A DNA stretch of 13,182 nt, taken from assembly GCA_947367725.1 (NCBI GenBank), contig CANBFZ010000015.1, forward strand, positions 1-13,182, written 5' to 3'. Within the stretch, counting starts at the first letter, position 1, and every line of letters starts with the position of its first letter. The translations under genes were made by a program, and so were the position numbers. This DNA comes from an uncultured Eubacterium sp. GTDB taxonomy: Bacteria > Bacillota > Clostridia > Peptostreptococcales > Anaerovoracaceae. Below are positions 8,631-13,182 of this stretch, piece by piece. The notes under the pieces were generated by a model. That model was not told where the DNA came from, did not search any database, and saw only the letters and a program-made list of their open reading frames with translations.

Positions 8631-8631
8631 C

Positions 8632-9870
8632 ATGAAAAAGAAGCTTTTTGTCAGTATGCTGACGGTGTTGCTGGTATTGACCGCACTACCGCAGATGGTC
8701 TTTGCGGATATCCTGGACGATATCAAAAATGCGCCCAATGCCATCGCGCTGATTACGGTAGACAATGAGAACTGTAGAGAACTTTTAGGGATGGAAGGGC
8801 TGCAGCTGCATGTGACCAGCGAAGGAACCGATATCGATGTGGTGATTCCGGTGGAAAAGGTCACAGAAGAAGATGGGACGTCTCTGGGCTTATGGCTTGG
8901 CACGCCTTCCGAGAAAATCAGCGATGCAGTGATGCAGAAATTGGCAGAGATACAGGGGGAACTGGATCTTGCTGGTGCAGAAGAGGATCCGGAGGGCTTT
9001 ATCGCAGAGATTGAAAGGTTGCTGACCAATTTTACCATTACCGTAGAAGGGCTGCCGGAAGGGCATTTTATCAGTGAAAGCGGCGCAGTGATTGTGACGC
9101 ACGAGATTTTGCGGCAGGTGCTGGACATGATCATGGAAGCGGCAAAAGAAGAATTTGGTGAAGTAGAAAGTTTTTCTGCGCTATTTAAAAAGATCCTGGA
9201 AGAAGCGGGGATTGATTTAGATGAAATGCTAGATACTTCTACCTGGACGGAAGAAGACTGGGAGATTCTTGCAGAGATGGGGATGACGCCTGCAGATATC
9301 GAAGCGATGAAGGAATTGATTGCGCAGATTGACCCGCTCATTGCATATCTGACCAGTGAAGAATTCAGCGGGATTTTATTTGCTGGCGCTGTACTTTATT
9401 GTGAGTGTCCGGAATGGATTTACTATAGTGTGGAGCATCGTTACTATGAGAGAGTTGGTGGCAAGCTGAAGCTGGTGGCAACTGTGCAGGAAGGCGAAGC
9501 ATCTGACTACTATACGCTGGAAGGCATGGAAGGGGAAGTGATCGCCGCGAAGAATTTCAAGCAGCCGGTATATCAGGGGAGAACCTATACCTATTTGGGC
9601 AGCTACGATGACGCGGCGTGCTATGATGATTATCAGTGGCAAAAGTATAAACTGGATTCTTTTGTGCTGGGAGATGAAGATTATTACGGCTTGGTGCTTC
9701 GCTATGTCTATGAAAAAGACGGCAGCGGCGCTGCCGGAGATTCTGCAGGTACAGATAATGGGCAGGCAGCACCGCCAACTGGGGATGCAACGCCGCTAGG
9801 TGTATATGTGCTGATTCTTGCAGTATCTGCAGAAGGTATTGCTGTGCTCAGAAAGAAACGGCTTCAGTAG
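8632..9870 (+). CDS. Secreted, probably wall-anchored protein with xPxTG-type C-terminal signal
   Basis: No family recognised. The 412-residue protein opens with a signal peptide (KKK, hydrophobic 5-20, likely cleavage after VFA at 25). It ends with a Gly/Ala/Asp linker, APPTGD (380-385), a hydrophobic stretch (388-406) and RKKR (407-410). This is the plan of a sortase sorting signal with Ala in place of the usual Leu of LPxTG. The first 260 residues are strongly acidic and partly helical (about 95-245). Residues 265-362, rich in Tyr and beta-like (VEHRYYERVGGKLKL, YQGRTYTYLGSY, YYGLVLRYVYEKDG), vaguely recall MucBP-like surface repeats, but this is tentative. There are four cysteines (48, 257, 259, 330). 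It starts one base after dusB behind GGGAG (8620-8624), so it is the last gene of the ftsH operon. A long hairpin follows. If a sortase does not recognise APPTG, the hydrophobic tail would simply anchor it in the membrane. Confidence 0.75.
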   Translation: MKKKLFVSMLTVLLVLTALPQMVFADILDDIKNAPNAIALITVDNENCRELLGMEGLQLHVTSEGTDIDVVIPVEKVTEEDGTSLGLWLGTPSEKISDAVMQKLAEIQGELDLAGAEEDPEGFIAEIERLLTNFTITVEGLPEGHFISESGAVIVTHEILRQVLDMIMEAAKEEFGEVESFSALFKKILEEAGIDLDEMLDTSTWTEEDWEILAEMGMTPADIEAMKELIAQIDPLIAYLTSEEFSGILFAGAVLYCECPEWIYYSVEHRYYERVGGKLKLVATVQEGEASDYYTLEGMEGEVIAAKNFKQPVYQGRTYTYLGSYDDAACYDDYQWQKYKLDSFVLGDEDYYGLVLRYVYEKDGSGAAGDSAGTDNGQAAPPTGDATPLGVYVLILAVSAEGIAVLRKKRLQ

Positions 9871-9879
9871 CGGTACGGT

Positions 9880-9916
9880 TGCCCACAGAGATGACACATA
9901 GGTCATGCTGTGGGCA
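9880..9916 (+). terminator. Long hairpin closing the ftsH operon
   Basis: The arms TGCCCACAG (9880-9888) and CTGTGGGCA (9908-9916) pair fully. An inner pairing ATGAC (9891-9895) with GTCAT (9902-9906) closes a six-base loop, with a small bulge between the two stems. Outside it, GGT/ACC can extend the stem imperfectly. The bases that follow (CCTTGCTATTTTCC) are only moderately T-rich, so it may be a weak intrinsic terminator or an mRNA 3'-end stabiliser. It lies between converging evidence of an operon end (9870) and a new promoter (9953). Confidence 0.7.
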
Positions 9917-9952
9917 CCTTGCTATTTTCCTAAAATAAATATAGATATTCTC

Positions 9953-9981
9953 TTGGACTGGCGCATTTTCTAAGCTATAAT
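9953..9981 (+). promoter_or_regulatory. Sigma-A-type promoter for the purine permease
   Basis: A -35-like TTGGAC (9953-9958, first three bases match consensus), 17-bp spacer and a perfect TATAAT (9976-9981). The predicted start near 9988 leaves a leader of fewer than 30 nt, too short for a purine riboswitch. Any control of this permease must therefore be transcriptional or downstream of the start. Confidence 0.65.
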
Positions 9982-9996
9982 AGAAATAGTTTTAGG

Positions 9997-10003
9997 AAGG
10001 GAG
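9997..10003 (+). promoter_or_regulatory. Ribosome binding site fixing the TTG start of the permease
   Basis: AAGGGAG lies 11 bases before TTG at 10015. The next in-frame Met is residue 19, inside the conserved N-terminal region, so TTG is the best start. Confidence 0.65.
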
Positions 10004-10014
10004 ACGGAAAGAAC

Positions 10015-11373
10015 TTGGAAAAATTATTCAAATTAAAAGCACATGGCACCACAGTCAGGACAGAAATCATGGCGGGTGCCACTACTTTTGTATCTATGGT
10101 ATATATTCTGGCGGTGAACCCGGCTATGCTGGCAGATGCAGGCATGGACAGCGCCGCTGTATTTACAGCAACGGCGGTTTCAGCGGCAGTCAGCACGTTG
10201 TTTATGGCGTTTTTTACAAATTACCCCATTGCACTGGCGTCCGGCATGGGGCTTAACGCGTACTTTACCTACTCTGTTTGTGGCGAACTTGCTGCCGAAG
10301 GGGTGGACGAACCGTGGAAAGTAGCATTGGCAGCTGTCTTTGTTGAAGGGATTATTTTTGTATTGTTATCTTTGTGCAATTTCAGGGAACGACTGATCAA
10401 TGACGTGCCGTCCAATCTGAAATATGCCATTACCGGCGGCGTCGGTCTGTTTATCACCTTTATCGGGCTGCAGGGCGCGGGGATTATCGTTGCCAGCCCT
10501 TCCACGCTGGTGGATTTGGGGAATTTCAGTGCACCGCAGTTTGTTCTTGCCATTTTAGGAACCATTCTGGTGGCAGTATTATATCGGTTTCATGTAAAAG
10601 GCTATATTCTCATCGGCATTCTGGCGACTTGGGTCATGGGGATGTTGGCAGAGCGCGCAGGCTGGTATGTGCCGGATCCTGAAGCAGGCGTGTATTCTTT
10701 ATTTCCTAGTCTGGGCGCCGGACTGGCTATGCCTTCTGCGCCGCATTTTATGGCGTTTGATTTCAGCTGGGTAGCAGACCATGTGATTCATTTCTGTTTT
10801 ATTACATTTTCGTTTTTATATGTAGATTTGTTTGATACGGTAGGCGGTTTAATCGGGATTGCCTCCAAAGGAGATATGCTGGACGAAGAAGGCAATCTGC
10901 CCAAAGCGAAGGGCGCGCTGCTGGCTGATGCCTGCGGCACCATTGCAGGCGCCGCACTGGGTACGTCAACCGTGACTAGTTACATTGAATCCAGCGCCGG
11001 TGTTGTCAACGGCGGCAGAACGGGACTGACTTCCGTTACTACAGCGGTGTTATTTCTTGTGGCGCTGCTCTTTTCTCCCGTTTTCCTGGCGATTCCATCC
11101 TTTGCTACGGCGCCGGCATTGGTATGGGTGGGACTTTTGATGATGGACGCGATCAAGAAGATTGACTTCGGCGGTGATATTGCAGATACCGTCAGCGGCT
11201 TTTTTACCATGATTATGATGCCGTTTACTTACTCTGTATCCAACGGCATTATGTTCGGTATTTTGACCTGGGTATTTCTGAAACTGATTACTGGCAAAGG
11301 CAGAAGCATTCCGCCGGTCATGTGGATTTCCGCGCTGCTGTTTATCCTGAGAATCGGCACGCTGGTGATGTGA
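10015..11373 (+). CDS. NCS2-family purine permease (AzgA/PbuG/PbuO-like)
   Basis: Polytopic inner-membrane importer of purine bases (adenine, guanine or hypoxanthine in characterised relatives), driven by ion symport. At 452 aa it has the usual AzgA-type length and is hydrophobic throughout, with about 12-14 membrane segments. Family marks: EIMAGATTFVSMVYILAVNP at 18-37, ASGMGLNAYFTYSV (about 76-89), FLYVDLFDTVGGLIG in the middle, and TSTVTSYIESSAGVVNGGRTG (first of two half-helix substrate-site regions in NCS2 folds). Residues alone do not decide between adenine and hypoxanthine/guanine. It has its own promoter and no close downstream partner, so it is probably monocistronic. No clear terminator follows the stop; the next 50 bp are merely AT-rich. 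A PucR-type regulator is encoded upstream at 5247-6830, a possible but untested functional link. Confidence 0.9.
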   Translation: MEKLFKLKAHGTTVRTEIMAGATTFVSMVYILAVNPAMLADAGMDSAAVFTATAVSAAVSTLFMAFFTNYPIALASGMGLNAYFTYSVCGELAAEGVDEPWKVALAAVFVEGIIFVLLSLCNFRERLINDVPSNLKYAITGGVGLFITFIGLQGAGIIVASPSTLVDLGNFSAPQFVLAILGTILVAVLYRFHVKGYILIGILATWVMGMLAERAGWYVPDPEAGVYSLFPSLGAGLAMPSAPHFMAFDFSWVADHVIHFCFITFSFLYVDLFDTVGGLIGIASKGDMLDEEGNLPKAKGALLADACGTIAGAALGTSTVTSYIESSAGVVNGGRTGLTSVTTAVLFLVALLFSPVFLAIPSFATAPALVWVGLLMMDAIKKIDFGGDIADTVSGFFTMIMMPFTYSVSNGIMFGILTWVFLKLITGKGRSIPPVMWISALLFILRIGTLVM

Positions 11374-11405
11374 AAATAAAATTATGAAAAAATTCGAATT
11401 ATTTA

Positions 11406-11434
11406 TTGACTTAGATCAAAAGGTGTGATATGGT
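11406..11434 (+). promoter_or_regulatory. Distal promoter of the AT-rich island, overlapping a TTGA/TCAA dyad
   Basis: TTGACT (11406-11411, 5 of 6), 17-bp spacer and TATGGT (11429-11434, 4 of 6) preceded by TGA, an extended -10. Start predicted near 11441, which would place the 15-codon ORF at 11478 and the secreted-protein gene on its transcript. The -35 box is also the left half of TTGAC-TTAG-ATCAA (11406-11419), one base off the FNR-type consensus TTGAT-N4-ATCAA. Confidence 0.6.
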
Positions 11435-11477
11435 TTGTTTAGTTAGAAAATTCTATATTTGAAAGGATGTGATTCCG

Positions 11478-11525
11478 ATGTGGCAAGTAATGGAATCTAG
11501 AGAACAAGGTTTATTTTTTATATGA
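11478..11525 (+). CDS. Possible 15-codon leader ORF
   Basis: ATG at 11478 follows AAAGGATGTG (ribosome binding site AAAGGA 11462-11467, 10 bases upstream) and encodes MWQVMESREQGLFFI before a TGA. It lies between the two promoter-like sites, so only transcripts from the distal one would carry it. It has no recognised similarity and no signal-peptide character. It could be a leader peptide, a remnant, or chance. There is no terminator or attenuator hairpin directly after it. Confidence 0.3.
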   Translation: MWQVMESREQGLFFI

Positions 11526-11527
11526 AG

Positions 11528-11557
11528 TTGACATCGGGGTTACAGAAATTTTATAAG
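11528..11557 (+). promoter_or_regulatory. Proximal promoter of the secreted-protein gene
   Basis: A perfect -35 TTGACA (11528-11533), 18-bp spacer and TATAAG (11552-11557, 5 of 6). The predicted start at about 11564 coincides with the first arm of the hairpin that covers the ribosome binding site of the gene at 11599. Confidence 0.65.
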
Positions 11558-11564
11558 CATTAGG

Positions 11565-11596
11565 TTACCTCTATGTTTGCTTTTGTGAGGAGGTAA
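11565..11596 (+). promoter_or_regulatory. 5'-leader hairpin that would sequester the ribosome binding site
   Basis: TTACCTC (11565-11571) is the exact complement of GAGGTAA (11590-11596), which contains most of the AGGAGGT ribosome binding site (11588-11594) of the gene starting at 11599. One further G-T pair (11572/11589) is possible, and the loop is about 16 nt. If folded, it would block ribosome access. Simple 7-8 bp pairing like this could be opened by temperature, a protein, a small RNA or coupled translation. Confidence 0.5.
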
Positions 11597-11598
11597 AG

Positions 11599-12576
11599 AT
11601 GATTAATATAAAAAAGAAATGGTTAAAAACAATTCCTATGGTTTTATGTGTGACGTTAATTGTAGGGTTTGTACCAAATTTTGCTTTTGCAGAAACGGTT
11701 GTTAATTCTGATTTAGCCAAGAAGCTGGAAGATCCCGTTCAGACGATACAAGCTATAGGTACAGAAAAAGCATCTCTAGATGCGTTTTATACTGAAGCAA
11801 ATCAACAGCTTGAAAAACAGAATGCAGCAACAAAGAAAAAGCAACTTCAGAAAGATATACAGAGTTTGGAGTTATGTGGAATACGGCATCAAGACGTTTT
11901 ATCGGTCACTGTAGTTGAGGATAAAATTCGCTATGGTTTGGAATTCAAAGGATTTGATAAACAGATATGGGCAGAAGTGAAAAAGAATGAACAAGGAGAT
12001 GTTATTTTACGATTAAATGAAGAAGGTTTAGAAAATGTTTTAAAGTTCACGACAGATGGAAGACTATTTATTGATGGACATGAGGTCCTCTTTAACACAG
12101 CAACAATGGAAACTGTTACACAGTTATCAACTGGGAATATTTCATTTCCTAATAAAACCAGTACTAGTTATAGACGAGAGCCTTTTCCTGGAATAGCTTC
12201 CAGTGATTACAATCTTCTAGTAAAAACTTACTATAATAATAATATAACACTTGGTAATCCTTTAAGCAGTTTTACTGCGAGCGCTATTGCCACTGTAATT
12301 TTAAGCGCTGTTGTAAAGGCTTTTGGTGTAACCATGCCAGGATTGGCGGTGTCATTTTTCTTTGCGGTTGCTCAAACTATTTTAAATGGTGATGTGTCAT
12401 ATGGATCTGAAGATGCTTATCTTTCTTTTAAAATACAGAAAATAAAATGTAAATCTAAATCTACAACAATTGAACAATACTATATTCACAGAGGGCAATA
12501 CTATTCAAGAAAGAATCTTGCTGGAACCGCATATCCAAGTAATTTTTATGAATATGCATTTTTGGAGACATTATGA
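11599..12576 (+). CDS. Secreted protein of unknown family with hydrophobic segment and Tyr-rich C-terminus
   Basis: Not recognised. The 325 residues begin with a clear signal peptide (KKK at 5-7, hydrophobic 11-25, likely cut after AFA at 31). Next come a charged, probably helical stretch (34-92), a beta-like domain (about 98-170, ending FTTDGRLFIDGHEVLF), a Ser/Thr/Asn-rich linker (177-225), a strongly hydrophobic segment of about 37 residues (226-262), then a Lys-rich patch (278-288) and a Tyr-rich end (YYIHRGQYY, FYEYAFLETL). The mature part has only two cysteines (93, 284), which could form a disulfide. There is no sortase signal or catalytic motif that I can see. Start: ATG five bases after AGGAGGT. 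The stop overlaps the next gene's ATG (ATGA). The coding sequence is visibly AT-richer than its neighbours. The plan (exported protein with a membrane-active-looking C-terminal half plus a co-translated membrane protein) resembles bacteriocin-like or exported-toxin loci, but this is inference. Confidence 0.7.
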   Translation: MINIKKKWLKTIPMVLCVTLIVGFVPNFAFAETVVNSDLAKKLEDPVQTIQAIGTEKASLDAFYTEANQQLEKQNAATKKKQLQKDIQSLELCGIRHQDVLSVTVVEDKIRYGLEFKGFDKQIWAEVKKNEQGDVILRLNEEGLENVLKFTTDGRLFIDGHEVLFNTATMETVTQLSTGNISFPNKTSTSYRREPFPGIASSDYNLLVKTYYNNNITLGNPLSSFTASAIATVILSAVVKAFGVTMPGLAVSFFFAVAQTILNGDVSYGSEDAYLSFKIQKIKCKSKSTTIEQYYIHRGQYYSRKNLAGTAYPSNFYEYAFLETL

Positions 12577-12986
12577 TAAAAACTGTTTTCAGATGGTGGA
12601 ATGATCGACCGCAACGTTTGCGTAATACACCTTTAAAACTGCTGCGTTGGGATTTGATATTAGCGGTACTTTTTCTGGCAGTATGTATTCTTTTATCTAT
12701 ATGGAGTATAAAAGACAAAGGACATTTGACCGGCGCGTTTTGTTTCGGATTGCCTCTTGGTGCGAATCTCATATTCCTGTCTAATAGGTGGGAGGTAAGA
12801 ACGATCATAAGGCTTCCAGGATGGTTTGATATGGCTGAGATTGTAGTACTTTTACTAATTGTTGGAAGTTTGACGGTCTATGCATTTGACAATCCTTGGT
12901 ATGTGGGGGGATTGTTAATCAGCATTGTAGTAAATGCAATACAGATATACAAGATGACTTGTATGATAGCAGCAAGGGTACAATAA
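12573..12986 (+). CDS. Small four-helix membrane protein, unknown; possible immunity partner
   Basis: Not recognised. The 137 residues have a basic, Trp-containing N-terminus (FRWWNDRPQRLRN) and four likely membrane helices: about 27-46, 52-70, 87-106 and 109-132. Short polar connectors (NRWEVRTIIRLPG; DNPWY) lie between them. With the positive N-terminus inside, both ends would face the cytoplasm. Its ATG overlaps the preceding stop in ATGA, and GGAG lies at 12564-12567, so it should be translationally coupled to the secreted protein. Small multi-helix membrane proteins in this position are often immunity, export or sensing partners, but no motif selects among these. A terminator follows at 13021. 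The base composition is AT-rich like the preceding gene, though less extreme. Confidence 0.65.
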   Translation: MIKTVFRWWNDRPQRLRNTPLKLLRWDLILAVLFLAVCILLSIWSIKDKGHLTGAFCFGLPLGANLIFLSNRWEVRTIIRLPGWFDMAEIVVLLLIVGSLTVYAFDNPWYVGGLLISIVVNAIQIYKMTCMIAARVQ

Positions 12987-13020
12987 ATAGAGCAGAAACC
13001 CAAACTTATAAAAAATAAAG

Positions 13021-13056
13021 AAAAACACCAGTTGTAACTTATGGCTGGTGTTTTTT
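13021..13056. terminator. Bidirectional terminator between the island and a converging gene
   Basis: AAAAACACCAG (13021-13031) and CTGGTGTTTTT (13045-13055) pair perfectly over 11 bp with a 13-nt loop. Read on the + strand it ends in T6 (13051-13056). Read on the minus strand it is followed by TTTTTCTTTATTTTTTAT. It therefore serves both the 12573 gene and the minus-strand aminotransferase gene, whose stop codon lies in the loop. Confidence 0.9.
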
Positions 13057-13182
13057 GCTGTGCTCTCGTACGTCGCATATGGCTTCAGAAAGGCGCCGGA
13101 CGCCCTCGACGATTTCTTTTTCGGTCACGTTACCGTAGCTGAGCCGCAGATAATGATCCCCTTTGTTCATAAATGGGAAGAA
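13039..13182 (-). CDS. PLP-dependent aminotransferase (class I/II), C-terminal fragment
   Basis: Reading the minus strand from the window edge gives 47 residues ending in TAA (13039-13041): FFPFMNKGDHYLRLSYGNVT, then EKEIVEGVRRLSEAICDV and a basic tail EHSKKHQP. The pattern 'yLRLSy.nvtEeeI.eGv.rL.eai' is the usual C-terminus of fold-type I aminotransferases of the LysN/2-aminoadipate or MocR-like group. The Arg of YLRLSY is expected to bind the substrate carboxylate. The substrate cannot be told from this piece, nor whether a GntR-type DNA-binding domain precedes it. The rest of the gene lies beyond the window. Its last codons and stop are built into the shared terminator hairpin. Confidence 0.75.
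   Translation of the reverse strand, partial: FFPFMNKGDHYLRLSYGNVTEKEIVEGVRRLSEAICDVREHSKKHQP

Noticed and set aside
8607..9341. Minus-strand Ser-rich open frame of 244 codons opposite the surface-protein gene
   Set aside because: Low-complexity Ser/Ile/Pro composition is the mirror of acidic + strand codons. The + frame has a signal peptide and sorting-type tail.
9871..10014. Purine riboswitch ahead of the purine permease
   Set aside because: The only good promoter leaves fewer than 30 nt of leader. The hairpin at 9880-9916 lies upstream of that promoter and has no three-way-junction layout.
11374..11405. Terminator after the permease
   Set aside because: Only a short AATTCGAATT palindrome in AT-rich DNA. 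No GC stem or T tract was found, so none was annotated.
11384..11428. 14-codon ORF MKKFELFIDLDQKV after the permease
   Set aside because: No ribosome binding site precedes it and it runs through the distal promoter of the next gene, so it is probably chance.
1..13182. tRNA, rRNA, CRISPR, insertion sequence or integration att-site repeats
   Set aside because: I saw no cloverleaf, direct-repeat array, transposase or integrase motif, and no flanking direct repeats around the AT-rich island.

Overview
The window looks like chromosomal DNA from a Gram-positive member of the Firmicutes, most likely class Clostridia. This rests on the gene order tilS-ftsH-...-coaX-...-dusB, strong GGAGG-type ribosome binding sites, TTG starts, type III pantothenate kinase, an ECF-type cobalt transporter, and a surface protein ending in an xPxTG-TM-KKR sorting-type signal. 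I cannot name the species. I see no tRNA, rRNA, CRISPR array, transposase or riboswitch.

Layout. (1) 2-1560: the end of a cobalt/nickel ECF transporter operon (cbiQ fragment, cbiO), closed by a hairpin terminator at 1585-1631. (2) 1629-3087: tilS, with its own extended -10 promoter placed so that the mRNA would start at or next to the ATG (leaderless). (3) 3071-9916: a five-gene operon-like run (ftsH, a PucR-family regulator, coaX, dusB and a secreted, probably wall-anchored protein) with gaps of 1-23 bp or an 8-bp overlap. It has a promoter overlapping the end of tilS and a long hairpin at its end. (4) 9953-11373: a monocistronic purine permease of the NCS2/AzgA type with its own promoter. 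(5) 11374-13056: a markedly AT-richer island. It holds a 225-bp regulatory region with two promoter-like sites, a 15-codon leader ORF and a hairpin that would hide a ribosome binding site, followed by a two-gene unit (secreted protein of unknown family plus four-helix membrane protein, ATGA overlap). (6) 13039-13182, minus strand: the C-terminus of a PLP-dependent aminotransferase, converging on the island and sharing a bidirectional terminator with it.

How the genes fit together. Regions 2-3 are mostly conserved housekeeping functions: tRNA-Ile lysidine formation, membrane proteolysis, the first step of CoA synthesis and tRNA dihydrouridine formation. In Bacillus and many relatives hpt lies between tilS and ftsH. 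Here it is absent, while a PucR-type (purine-catabolism-like) regulator sits behind ftsH and a purine permease lies at the end of the block. The most likely undescribed system is the AT-rich secreted-protein/membrane-protein pair at 11374-13056. Its layout resembles an exported effector with a membrane partner or immunity protein, but no family was recognised and that role is inference.
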